A stretch of DNA of 64,000 nucleotides, from NCBI GenBank assembly GCA_035295745.1, contig DATGIL010000072.1:183603-247602 (forward strand), given 5' to 3'. Below, piece by piece: positions 25,385-38,394 of the stretch. The first letter of the stretch is position 1. Each line of letters opens with the position of its first letter. The position numbers were made by a program, and so were the translations under genes. This DNA is from JAIQFL01 sp035295745. GTDB taxonomy: Bacteria > Acidobacteriota > Terriglobia > Bryobacterales > Bryobacteraceae. The notes below the pieces were generated by a model. That model was not told the DNA's origin, did no database searches, and was given only the letters and a program-made list of their open reading frames with translations.

Positions 25385-26916
25385 CGGAAAAAGTGCTGGT
25401 CTTCGACACGACCTTACGGGACGGAGAGCAGGCCGCCGGAACCCGCCTCGGCAGCGCCGAGAAGCTGCTGATCGCGCGTCAACTGCAGCAATTGCGCGTG
25501 GACGTGATTGAGGCGGGCTATCCCGCATCCTCACCTGAGGATTTCGAGGCCGTCCGGCTGATCGGGCAGGAGATCACGGGCCCCACGATCTGCGCGTTGT
25601 CGCGTGCCGTGCCTGCCGACATCGAAGCTTGCGGAAAAGCGCTGGCCCGGACGAAGCATCCGCGGATCCACACCGGGATCGGTTCTTCGGACATCCACAT
25701 CAAGGGCAAGTTTCAGGATGAGCGCTACGGCAAGACCATGGCTCAGAAGAAGGTTACGATCCTCGACATGGCCGTCGACTCGGTGAAGCTCGCCCGTCAA
25801 TTTGTCGAAGACGTGGAGTTCTACGCGGAAGATGCAGGACGCGCCGACCCGGCCTATCTTTTCGAGATGCTGCAGGCCGTGATCGAAGCAGGCGCCACCG
25901 TGGTGAATATTCCCGACACCACCGGCTACTCGGTGCCCGAACAATACGGCGCCTTGATTCGTTCGATTCGCGAGAAGGTGCCGAACATCCATAAGGCGGT
26001 CATCAGCGTCCATTGCCACAACGATCTGGGGATGGCCGTCGCCAACACGCTGGCCGGCGTGATGAATGGAGCGCGGCAAGTCGAAGGCACCATCAACGGA
26101 ATCGGCGAGCGGGCCGGCAACGCCGCGCTCGAAGAGATCGTGATGGCGATTCGCACCCGCCAGGACTACTTTCACGTGCACACCGGCGTGCTTGCCAGCG
26201 AGTTCCATCGCACCAGCCGCCTGGTCTCGGACCGGCTCGGGATCCTGGTGCCGGCCAACAAAGCCATCGTCGGCGCAAACGCGTTTGCCCACAGCTCGGG
26301 CATCCATGTGGATGGGTTTCTCAAGGACCGGGAGACTTACGAAATCATGCTCCCTGCCGACGTGGGAGTTCCCGAGAGCCGCGTCGTGCTGACGGCGCGC
26401 ACCGGCCGCCATGGCCTGCGCGATCGCCTGAAGAAGCTCGGTTACGCACCGACTCCCCAGGAGCTGGACCAACTCTACCAGCGCTTCCTGACGGTGGCCG
26501 ACAAGAAGCAGGAGGTCTTCGACGAGGATCTGGTCGCCCTCTTTGAAGATGAATTCCACCCTGTCCCGGAGACTTGGCACATCGAGTATCTCCACATATA
26601 CAGCGGGACTGCGGCCATTCCCACCGCCACTCTGCGTCTTCGCGGAAAGGACGGGACGAAGCAAGGCGCCGCCATCGGCGATGGCCCGGTGGACGCCGTG
26701 TGCAAGGCGATTTCGGGTGTGACCGGAATGTCCGCCAAACTATTGCGCTATGAGATCCGATCGGTGACCAGCGGTACCGAGGCGCTGGGTGACGTCACTC
26801 TCCATGTAGAGGCTGCCGGCCGCAAGGTGCTGGGCCGCGGCGTCTCCACGGACATTATCGAAGCCAGCGCCAAGGCCTATCTCGACGCGCTGAACAAGGT
26901 CGCCGTGGTGTCCTGA
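25381..26916 (+). CDS. leuA: 2-isopropylmalate synthase
   Basis: ATG 25381 overlaps the TPR stop (ATGA) and opens directly on the catalytic barrel, VFDTTLRDGEQAAGTRLGSA. The 511-residue enzyme has the metal site H211-C-H213-NDLG, NIPDTTGYSVPEQYGALI, GTINGIGERAGNAALEEIVM and the HSSGIHVDGFLK subdomain. A C-terminal LeuA allosteric domain (KGAA-like AIGDGPVDAVCKAI, VTLHVEAAGRKVLGRGVSTD) is where leucine feedback normally acts. It condenses acetyl-CoA and 2-oxoisovalerate in leucine synthesis. LeuA is favoured over citramalate synthase by overall pattern, not by a decisive residue. No leuBCD genes are nearby. Confidence 0.9.
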   Translation: MTEKVLVFDTTLRDGEQAAGTRLGSAEKLLIARQLQQLRVDVIEAGYPASSPEDFEAVRLIGQEITGPTICALSRAVPADIEACGKALARTKHPRIHTGIGSSDIHIKGKFQDERYGKTMAQKKVTILDMAVDSVKLARQFVEDVEFYAEDAGRADPAYLFEMLQAVIEAGATVVNIPDTTGYSVPEQYGALIRSIREKVPNIHKAVISVHCHNDLGMAVANTLAGVMNGARQVEGTINGIGERAGNAALEEIVMAIRTRQDYFHVHTGVLASEFHRTSRLVSDRLGILVPANKAIVGANAFAHSSGIHVDGFLKDRETYEIMLPADVGVPESRVVLTARTGRHGLRDRLKKLGYAPTPQELDQLYQRFLTVADKKQEVFDEDLVALFEDEFHPVPETWHIEYLHIYSGTAAIPTATLRLRGKDGTKQGAAIGDGPVDAVCKAISGVTGMSAKLLRYEIRSVTSGTEALGDVTLHVEAAGRKVLGRGVSTDIIEASAKAYLDALNKVAVVS

Positions 26917-27083
26917 GCTTCATCGAGCGCCAACGCGGCCCCGGAATTGGCGCACACAAGGGCCGTACAGACAGAATTGAAGTTCGTTCTCCGTGAATGA
27001 CGATGCGAAGCGTCCGTCCCGGGATTGCCGCAGCGCGGCTTGCCGGAAAATGCTGGCATCACTTGACTATCACCCCAACCGCC
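26917..27083. other. Spacer after leuA, no gene seen
   Basis: No coding frame with a plausible start or recognised product. It marks the beginning of a decayed region that extends to 31401. Confidence 0.4.
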
Positions 27084-27200
27084 GAACTGCAATCCCCCAA
27101 TTTCAAACCGATTCACCACCGCTCTTTGGGCGTTCGCGAAATCGTGGCGGACAGCTCGCGAGAGTTCAGAGTAGTCGCCGCGACCGATTCGAGATTCTGA
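27084..27200 (+). pseudogene. Possible HigB/Gp49-like toxin remnant
   Basis: The frame reads LQSPNFKPIHHRSLGVREIV then ADSSREFRVVAATDSRF and stops. FKPI, GVREI and FRVV correspond to the conserved strands of phage Gp49/HigB-type RelE-fold toxins, which normally continue to a LHAFxKKT segment. Here the frame ends too early and no antitoxin is visible. The match is by eye and short. Confidence 0.35.
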
Positions 27201-27352
27201 TGGGAAAAAACGAGGAGCCTGGGAGCGTCATTCCGGCTGGACTCGGACGAGCACTTTCTCCAGAATCAGCGACGATCACGGACACGTGGATCACGCGGAA
27301 TCGCCGACGCTTTCATGCAGCAAACAGACGGCCGGGCTATGCGCGGAGGCAT

Positions 27353-27595
27353 TCACTCCTCCCGGAGGTTCGCCATTGGTTCCAGGTGGGCCGCGCGGCG
27401 GGCTTGAAGATAGCTGGCCAGAAACGTCCCTCCTGTCAGAAGCGCGAACGCGCGTGACAGCGTGAGCGATGAGTGGGGTGCGACTCCGAAGAGGAAGCTT
27501 GCGCTCAGCCGAGTCGTCCAAAATGCCAAGGCAAGCCCAACCGCCATCCCGATACCCACCACGATAGAGCAGCAGATTCTCGAATCTGCGTGCAA
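27353..27595 (-). pseudogene. C-terminal fragment of an ADOP/MacB-type permease
   Basis: Reads VVGIGMAVGLALAFWTTRLS, then ASFLFGVAPHSSLTLSRAFA, and ends with ASYLQARRAAHLEPMANLRE. The sequence SFLFGVxP, then a transmembrane span, then ASYLxARRAAxxxPMxxLR is the typical end of acidobacterial FtsX-like permeases (compare the intact gene at 60970-63408). Everything upstream of the last two spans is missing. Confidence 0.7.
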
Positions 27596-28105
27596 GAAGC
27601 CGGTTCACGCACAATGCAGAGGAAACGCTCCATGGGGTCTGGGCTGCGCATAACGCCAACGCGCGGACGCGCATCAGTCTGTTGCGGGAGTATGGTCGGC
27701 CGCTGGAAGTTAAGCAGTTTCCGATAGTCGGCGCCAAACGACGTTGCCGGAAACGCCACTGGAGGAGCTTTCGGGCCTGTTGGGCTTGCAGGTAAAAAAA
27801 TGAGGCAGGGCTGAATGGCCAATATGACTTCGCGCTGTCTTGGTTGAGCAGAGCCCTTCCTTTCGACGAGGGACAGCGGCCCGGACTTGATGGCAGCAGT
27901 GCAAGAGCGCCTGGTTTGAAGCTGGAAGAGAGGGTCCGGTGGGGTCAATTCGTAACAGACCAGCTTGAGAAACTGCCTACCGCGAATTGACCTGTTTGCC
28001 GCCGCACGCTGCACAAAACCATGCTTTGTGCTGCACGTCGCCGAGTCCCGAAAAGGTCTTTGTGGGACGAGTCGCGATCCGCATCCACTTTCCCGATTAC
28101 CTCGT
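27596..28105. other. Decayed intergenic stretch, no intact gene
   Basis: Long open frames exist on the minus strand here, but their composition (Arg/Pro/Ser-rich, no motif) looks like shadow coding. I see no recognised domain, RNA or mobile-element end. Confidence 0.4.
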
Positions 28106-28561
28106 TTATCTGGCGATGTGCTCAGTCTGTTGGCAATCGGCGTTCTTGAACGTGACGGTGATCGTGTCGTTGGATCCACTGTACGTTTCGACGAACGTCA
28201 CGCGCTGGTACTCGGTAGAACCTACGCCGGAAAATGCCCCTGTCTGAGACATGAACCGTCCCAGTTCCTTTCCTCGCATCGAATCTGGCACCAACTCCGC
28301 GAGAAAGGCTCGCATCTTCTGCTTCATATCGTCGGTATTCTGGATTTTCGCGTCCGTCGGCATTAAAGCGGGGACTTGCAGCTTGCATACGTGATTTTCG
28401 GCTCCGTAGTCGACGACGAGATCGAACCCTGGCGGGACATGGAAGGTCTGCCGGCTGAGTGGTGCGCCGAATTTGACCCGCAATTGGGCGGAATCGAGTT
28501 GCGCGAACGCCGGGAGCGCCAGCACGAGAACGCATAAAAGGCGATTTAGCCTCAAGCGCAT
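28106..28561 (-). CDS. Secreted protein of unknown function
   Basis: The 151-residue product starts at ATG 28561 with a Sec signal (MRLRLNRLLCVLVLALPAFA). The mature domain reads FGAPLSRQTFHVPPGFDLVV, DYGAENHVCKLQVPALMPTD, AELVPDSMRGKELGRFMSQT and DTITVTFKNADCQQTEHIAR, with two Cys that may pair. I recall similar small exported proteins only from acidobacterial genomes. No function is known to me. It is intact although surrounded by pseudogenes. Confidence 0.7.
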   Translation of the reverse strand: MRLRLNRLLCVLVLALPAFAQLDSAQLRVKFGAPLSRQTFHVPPGFDLVVDYGAENHVCKLQVPALMPTDAKIQNTDDMKQKMRAFLAELVPDSMRGKELGRFMSQTGAFSGVGSTEYQRVTFVETYSGSNDTITVTFKNADCQQTEHIAR

Positions 28562-28568
28562 AGCAAGA

Positions 28569-28976
28569 TTATCGCACCGCGGCAGATTCGTTTCGCCGCC
28601 GGCTCTGCCCGCTACAACTTACGCTCCAAACTCGAACTCATCAAATTTATCGAAAACGGTCGCCGCGTCTCAGGACCGGTAGGTTTTGGAACCAATACAA
28701 TCAGCGACGCCAAGCCTTTTTGGACCCCCAAAAAACTAGCTGAGCGAGAAAAAGACAATAAAGTCCACCGCTTGATTTCGGATCTGACATGTTCGAAGGA
28801 TGTGAACGAAGCACTTCAACGGCCCGTACCCCTCTGTTCTTCGGAAAGAAATGATGCGAGGTTTTTCGTTCTCCATCGACGCGCCAATTGGGCCGGCAAG
28901 CGCGAGTTTTCCATCGACCAGTTGGAGGCGCTAATACTGGGCGTGCTCGAACGGGAATCGGCGGTTCTCCAAGCAG
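28569..28976 (+). pseudogene. Open frame without start upstream of the HNH remnant
   Basis: A frame with no ATG reads IRFAAGSARYNLRSKLELIK, FIENGRRVSGPVGFGTNTIS and DAKPFWTPKKLAEREKDNKV; it stays open to 29056 with less coding-like text. Composition looks genuinely coding. It could be the front of the frameshifted HNH gene or an unrelated toxin-like fragment. I do not recognise it. Confidence 0.3.
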
Positions 28977-28979
28977 TAA

Positions 28980-29201
28980 CTACCCGAGGAGTGCGGAACG
29001 GCAGCCGCCAAACGATTTCCTGCACATGTTCGTCGCGCGGTATGGAATCGAGATAAGGCCAGGTGCACGCGCTGTGGAAGCCGAGAACGGCTGGAATATG
29101 ACCACATTATCCCGGTGTCGCTCGGCGGAAGTAGCACGGAGCGCCATGTCGAACTGCTCTGCGAAGAGTGTAATCGGCTTAAGTCCAATACGGTTTCTTA
29201 A
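28980..29201 (+). pseudogene. HNH endonuclease fragment
   Basis: In frame with the TAA at 29199-29201 the sequence reads FPAHVRRAVWNRDKARCTRC, GSRERLEYDHIIPVSLGGSS and TERHVELLCEECNRLKSNT. This is a textbook HNH module: zinc-type CxxC...CxxC, catalytic DHIIP with GGS, and the final LLCxxCNxxKS. An in-frame stop at 28977 and the absence of any ATG or GTG show it is broken at the 5' side, most simply by a frameshift with the frame above. HNH domains of this kind occur in restriction systems, phage terminase neighbours and mobile elements. Confidence 0.7.
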
Positions 29202-29378
29202 GACTCGAATCTAACAATCGCTTCTGGTTCGTTGGTGGAAATCGGTCTTTTGCGGGTAAAATGTCCCATGGGAGAGACGTCCCCGAATTGTCCCAGAGGG
29301 GTGGCCGCCGATATCTGGGCATAACGCTCCGTTGCGACGGCGGAGTCGGCGCCTCATGTCGAGTCACTCCGGCCGCCC

Positions 29379-30065
29379 ATGTGGCCTGTTAAGCTAACGA
29401 GGATGCAGCCCAGCAATTTCCTGCCCTGTGCCGAGTTGACGCGCGTCCTGCTCTCAGCCTACGGTCCCTGTCCTGGCTTCAGTTCTGTCTGCGAAAGCAT
29501 GCGTTGGGCTCCGGAGACGGGTCATGTCCCTCGGGGCTTCTGCGGGGCAATCGGGCAACTCTGCGATGTCGAACTCGTTCTGATCGTCGCTGAGCCAGGG
29601 GATCCGCATCCCCACGAGTTCTACACAGCCATTCCCTCCCCGCAGGAATTGTTCGAGGAAATCTGCCGCTACGTTTACAGTTGCTTTAGCTCGGGCAAGG
29701 ATCAGTTCCACAGGAACATCCGCGAGATTCTCGATCTATGCTGGCCGAGCTTAACGTTCGACGAGCAGATGCGTCGAACCTGGATCACAGAGTCCACTCT
29801 GTGCTCCGCATCTACGGAGGGCGGCCCGGTTCCCGCAGCCATCACTAGATTTTGTACGGACTCCTATCTCGCCAAGCAGCTTTCAATTCTGCCCCAGACG
29901 ACCGTTGTGACGCTGGGTGCAAAAGCTCGTAGCCGAGTTGAACACCTTGGGATCAAGTTCATGGCGGCCGCGGCGGCGGCACCGCCTGGTTGTAACTTTG
30001 CGGGTGCGAAGGAATCCTGGAAGCAAGTAGCTGAAGAGGTTCGCAGACGCATGTCTGTTCGCTAA
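29379..30065 (+). CDS. Possible uracil-DNA-glycosylase-superfamily protein
   Basis: The 228-residue product starts at ATG 29379, or possibly ATG 29403 (MQPSNFLPCAELTR). It contains VELVLIVAEPGDPHPHEFYT, resembling the GEPGxxE loop of UDG-fold proteins. It also has RRTWITESTLCSASTE and LPQTTVVTLGAKARSRVEHL, the latter like the ValGxxAxxxL strand-helix of the family, and ends near APPGCNFAGAKESWKQ. A nucleic-acid-repair or base-recognition role is possible. The similarity is by fold pattern only; no canonical active-site loop is evident. Confidence 0.4.
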   Translation: MWPVKLTRMQPSNFLPCAELTRVLLSAYGPCPGFSSVCESMRWAPETGHVPRGFCGAIGQLCDVELVLIVAEPGDPHPHEFYTAIPSPQELFEEICRYVYSCFSSGKDQFHRNIREILDLCWPSLTFDEQMRRTWITESTLCSASTEGGPVPAAITRFCTDSYLAKQLSILPQTTVVTLGAKARSRVEHLGIKFMAAAAAAPPGCNFAGAKESWKQVAEEVRRRMSVR

Positions 30066-30230
30066 AGCCGCCAACACTCCGCCGTTTCATGCGTTACCGT
30101 ATGGGAACCAACAGCGGCAAACGCTTGTTCCTCCCCGCCAGAACCCGATCATTTCTCGCTTGCATGCCGCGCGCTTCAGAGCCATCAATGTGATGCGCGC
30201 CGATTGGCCGGCGCGCAGAGGAGCAAGCGG

Positions 30231-30410
30231 ATGACGAGACTGAATCAGCACGGAACGGAGTTGGCCCGGATGGACTACGCGGACTGCCGAATCGCGATCA
30301 TGAGCGACGGCCACGTTCTGCGGACGCGCTTCACCGTCAGCGTCTCCTCCTCGAGTTGCTGGAATCCCAACTTCTCCAGCACGGTCGCCACCGGCAACAG
30401 CCCTCCGTAG
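30231..30410 (+). pseudogene. Small gene truncated by a transposase remnant
   Basis: ATG 30231 has a strong Shine-Dalgarno sequence (GAGGAG, 7 nt spacing) and reads MTRLNQHGTELARMDYADCR then IAIMSDGHVLRT. After about residue 30 (near 30318) the frame runs antisense through the IS1380 remnant and becomes meaningless. The start looks like a real small protein interrupted by transposon sequence. Confidence 0.4.
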
Positions 30411-30492
30411 GCCGTCAAATTCTTGCCATCGAAGTCGTATGGCGTGGAGGCACCGATTTTATTGGGCTCCGCGATAGCTCTTTCAGACCCTT
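30275..30492 (-). mobile_element. IS1380-family transposase, N-terminal remnant
   Basis: Reverse-strand text SERAIAEPNKIGASTPYDFD then GKNLTAYGGLLPVATVLEKL and GFQQLEEETLTVKR matches my memory of the first ~60 residues of IS1380-type transposases. The rest of the transposase and both terminal repeats are missing; the frame continues into unrelated sequence and stops at 30275. Confidence 0.55.
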
Positions 30493-31401
30493 GCCTCGCG
30501 GGCTTCCTATCGATATGGTTTGTTTTTGTTGCTCACCGTTTGGGTGACCTCCGAAAGTCAGCTCGCGAAGTTGGCGTTTCGCGGCTCTTCTGTTTTACCG
30601 CAGGATTTTCGGGGGTCCCAAACGGGCTGTCATTCAGGTGGGCTGATCCGGCTCAATTCCTGTGCATTGGCTCTGAATCAATTCCTCCAGGCGGTGAAGA
30701 ACTGACGGAAAGCGGGCGGCGGGCCTCAAGCCTGTAGATCCTGAAAGGTCTCAACTCGCCCGCCACCGTCGCGCGCCGAGCACCTTACTATCGGACTTGC
30801 GGAAGCCGGCTTCGGGATCTGCGGTGCGAGCACCTTGCTCCGAATCCACCCCTGGCCAAGCGAGAAGGCATCGGGCCAGATCGTTCGAACTAAACGACGC
30901 CATCAGCTACGAGAGGTCGGTGTCACGCAAGCTTACCGAAACGTCACCCCTGAACCCAGCACAGTTCCAGATCCTTGCCACTCAGAGCGTGGTCCAGCCC
31001 TGTGAGCATCGTGTTTCGTGGTAGCTCGGTCCGGCATTACCTTGAAGGCCGCCGCAGTCTTTTCATTGAGTCACAGCTCTTCGAAGACATTCTCGCGTTC
31101 ATTCCAATTCACTTCGACTTCCAGGGCGCCTACCGGCGGGACATACACAAGCTATTCTGGCAGTGAGCCGCCGAACCCCATCGCCGCCTCTTGCGTCGAA
31201 ACCGTTTGGATCGACTGGCCAATTTCACTAAACCGGATCAATGGGGCATGATCAGGTTTCCGAACAAACCTTGGCTTTTGAATACGTGTTATGCATCTCG
31301 ACGATTATCGAAACGAACCCAGCCGCACTTCCGGACATCTGCATCCGGAAAGAGCTGGAACAATGAATTTACCAAACGAACCCAGTCCCAGAACCGAACA
31401 C
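30493..31401. other. Decayed region, no gene supported
   Basis: Over 900 bp without a convincing gene. Short frames on both strands lack start signals and motifs. On the minus strand near 31050-31150, VPPVGALEVEVNWNERENVF reads like coding text interrupted by stops, suggesting an old pseudogene of unknown type. Confidence 0.4.
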
Positions 31402-32283
31402 CTAATTCCTTCCCACCAACAGACCCAGAAACGCCTGCACCGCCCGATTCAATTTCTTCTTTCTCCGATGCACGATCCCCACCGGCCTTACCAGGTCCGG
31501 CGCATCCAGCCGGACTGCCACCAGCCGTCCCTGCTCGATCTCCCGATGCATTGTTCGTTCCGGCAAAATGCTGATCCCCGAACCCAAGGCTACGGCCTCT
31601 TTAATCGTCTGAATATTGTCGAAGTGCATCACCAGATGCACTACCACCCCGTGAGCGCGAAGGTATCGATCCAACTCTCTTCGGATCGACAAGTCTTCGT
31701 CAAACCCGATAAAATTCTCGCCGTTCAGGTCCGCCGGGGTCGCTTCGGACTGGCTCGCCAGGCGATGAGACGGGGGAACCGCCACCTGCATCAACTCCTC
31801 CCGCCACGGAAGCACCATGATGTCGCGGCTCGCCTCCGGATAGCTCACCAGTCCGAGATCGGCCGCGTCGTCTCGAACCGAATCGTAGATCCTGTCCGGC
31901 CGCATGAACTCCACCTGAAGGGCGCTGGTGGGATAACGCGCCGCGAACTCTTCCTGCAAGCGGCTCATCTCCGAAAGACCGATCGAGTAGATCGAAGCCA
32001 CTCGCACGGTGCCTTCGATCTGCCGTTTCAAGGCCTCCAGCACGACGTTGAACTCTTCCTCCCGCCGCAACACGTCGCGACAGAACTCCGCGTACAGTTT
32101 ACCCGCCGCCGTGAGCTCCAGAGGCCGTTTGCTGCGATCGAACAAGGCCACCGTCAAGCGCCGTTCCACCTCCTGCACGTGCTGGCTCGCCGCAGATTGA
32201 CTTATACCGCAATGAGCCGCACCTTTGCTCATGCTCTTTGTATTCGCTATCTCTTTGAAAAGCCGAAATTCCCATGACGCCAC
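31402..32283 (-). CDS. LysR-family transcriptional regulator (GltC-like position)
   Basis: The 293-residue product starts at GTG 32283. The N-terminal winged helix-turn-helix is typical: EFRLFKEIANTKSMSKGAAH, CGISQSAASQHVQEVERRLT and ALFDRSKRPLELTAAGKLYA. It is followed by the periplasmic-binding-protein-like effector domain (GTVRVASIYSIGLSEMSRLQ, DLGLVSYPEASRDIMVLPWR, EAVALGSGISILPERTM). It is divergent from gltBD with a palindromic LysR-type box between them, so control of glutamate synthase and of itself is likely, as for GltC in Bacillus. The effector is unknown. Confidence 0.88.
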   Translation of the reverse strand: MASWEFRLFKEIANTKSMSKGAAHCGISQSAASQHVQEVERRLTVALFDRSKRPLELTAAGKLYAEFCRDVLRREEEFNVVLEALKRQIEGTVRVASIYSIGLSEMSRLQEEFAARYPTSALQVEFMRPDRIYDSVRDDAADLGLVSYPEASRDIMVLPWREELMQVAVPPSHRLASQSEATPADLNGENFIGFDEDLSIRRELDRYLRAHGVVVHLVMHFDNIQTIKEAVALGSGISILPERTMHREIEQGRLVAVRLDAPDLVRPVGIVHRRKKKLNRAVQAFLGLLVGRN

Positions 32284-32297
32284 CGTTAAAGCATAAC

Positions 32298-32312
32298 ATT
32301 AGTTTTTCTAAT
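32298..32312. promoter_or_regulatory. Putative LysR-type operator
   Basis: ATTAG-TTTTT-CTAAT is a perfect 5-bp inverted repeat with a 5-nt spacer, containing T-N11-A, in the lysR/gltB gap. It is 15 bp from the regulator start and about 145 bp from gltB, the classical place for an autoregulatory and activating LysR site. Confidence 0.5.
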
Positions 32313-32335
32313 TTTGTACATGAAAGATTTCCCTA

Positions 32336-32364
32336 TTGCCTTATATTAAGAACACTGATACACT
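32336..32364 (+). promoter_or_regulatory. Candidate sigma-70 promoter for gltBD
   Basis: TTGCCT (32336-32341) and TACACT (32359-32364) are separated by 17 bp. They lie just downstream of the LysR-type palindrome and ~92 bp before the gltB start. Confidence 0.4.
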
Positions 32365-32455
32365 ACCCGAAAAGGTAACCACTTTCGAACGAAGCCGCCA
32401 TTGGACTACCCTCCTGGCGAGGACCTTCCCGAATAACACCACGAGGTGATGTACA

Positions 32456-36944
<4,489 letters not shown>

Positions 36945-36952
<8 letters not shown>

Positions 36953-38366
36953 GGTCACTGGTTTCCTGGAACATACGCGCGAAGTCCCGACGCGACGGCC
37001 TCCCACCGAGCGCATTCGCGACTGGTTCGAGATCTACCAGCCGTTCCCCGAGTCGAGCGTCCGCGCCCAGGGCGCTCGCTGTATGGATTGCGGTGTGCCC
37101 TTCTGCCACACCGGATGCCCGCTCACCAATCTCATTCCCGATTGGAATGATTTGGTCTACCGCGGCCGCTGGCGCGAGGCGGTCCGCCAGTTGCATGCCA
37201 CCAACAACTTCCCCGAGTTCACAGGCCGTATCTGCCCCGCGCCTTGCGAATCCTCTTGTGTTCTCGGCATCAACGAACCGCCGGTCACCATCAAGAATAT
37301 CGAGAAGACCATCATCGACCGCGCTTTTGACGAGGGGTGGATCAAGCCCGAGCCCCCGGAACTCCGCACGGGACGTCGGGTCGCGGTGGTCGGCTCCGGG
37401 CCCGCCGGATTGGCCGCCGCCCAACAACTGGCGCGCGCCGGGCACAGCGTCACGGTCTTCGAGAAGAACGACCGCATCGGGGGATTGCTGCGCTACGGCA
37501 TTCCCAACTTCAAAATGGAGAAGCACCTGATCGACCGCCGTCTGGAACAGATGCGCGCCGAGGGGGTCAAATTCCAGACCAATGCTCACATCGGAATGAC
37601 GATACCCGCGGAAGACCTGAGTCGCGACTTCAACGCCGTGCTGCTCTCAGGCGGCTCTGAATGGCCGCGCGATCTGCACGTGCCAGGGCGGGAGCTTAAG
37701 GGGATTCACTACGCCATGGAGTTCCTCCCTCAGCAGAATCGCCGATGTGAAGGCGATACGCTGTCCGAATCGGAGGCCATTCTCGCGGGCGGCAAGCGCG
37801 TCGTCATCATCGGCGGGGGCGATACCGGTGCCGACTGTCTGGGCACCAGCCATCGCCAGGGAGCGCTCTGTGTGACTCAATTTGAGTTGCTCCCGAAGCC
37901 TCCGGACGAGCGTTCGCCCTCCACGCCATGGCCATTGTGGCCTATGCAGTTGCGAATCGAAAGCTCGCACGAAGAGGGCGGGATCCGGGACTGGAGCGTT
38001 TCCACCACCCGGTTTACCGGGGATGAGCACGGTCATGTGCGCCAACTCCACGCCATCCGAGTCGGACCGCCGCCGAAGTTCGAACCGATCCCCGGGACCG
38101 AATTTACCATCGATGCCGACTTGGTTCTGTTGGCGATGGGCTTTCTTGGACCCGTGCGCAGCGGACTTCTCGATCAACTTGGCGTAAAGCTCGACAAACG
38201 CGGGAATGTCGAAACCAATGAGAACCAGATGACGTCTATTCCAGGCGTTTTTGCGGCCGGGGATATGCGGCGCGGTCAATCGCTGGTAGTCTGGGCCATC
38301 GCGGAAGGCAGAAAGGCTGCCCGTTGTATCGACTTATACCTGATGGGCGAAACGCGCCTGCCCTGA
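36945..38366 (+). CDS. gltD: Glutamate synthase small (beta) subunit
   Basis: The 473-residue product begins MGKVTGFLEHTREVPTRRPP. The N-terminal domain has two 4Fe-4S ligand clusters (RCMDCGVPFCHTGCPL and CPAPCESSCVLGI). The FAD-binding motif VAVVGSGPAGLAAAQQLARA and the NAD(P)-binding motif VVIIGGGDTGADCLGTSHRQ follow, ending AAGDMRRGQSLVVWAIAEGR. It feeds NADPH electrons to GltB. The start lies inside the gltB 3' end (8-nt overlap, GGAGGTG as Shine-Dalgarno sequence), which couples synthesis of the two subunits. Confidence 0.97.
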
Positions 38367-38394
38367 TTCGTAGCTTGGTTGGTATTATGCGTGT

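Noticed and set aside
27505..28179. Long minus-strand frame of 224 codons
   Set aside because: No motif, Arg/Pro/Ser-rich, overlaps the permease remnant in another frame and the secreted gene. High-GC DNA commonly leaves such frames open.
30520..30737. Small plus-strand frames after the IS1380 remnant
   Set aside because: No ribosome site, no motif, and neither composition nor neighbours support coding.
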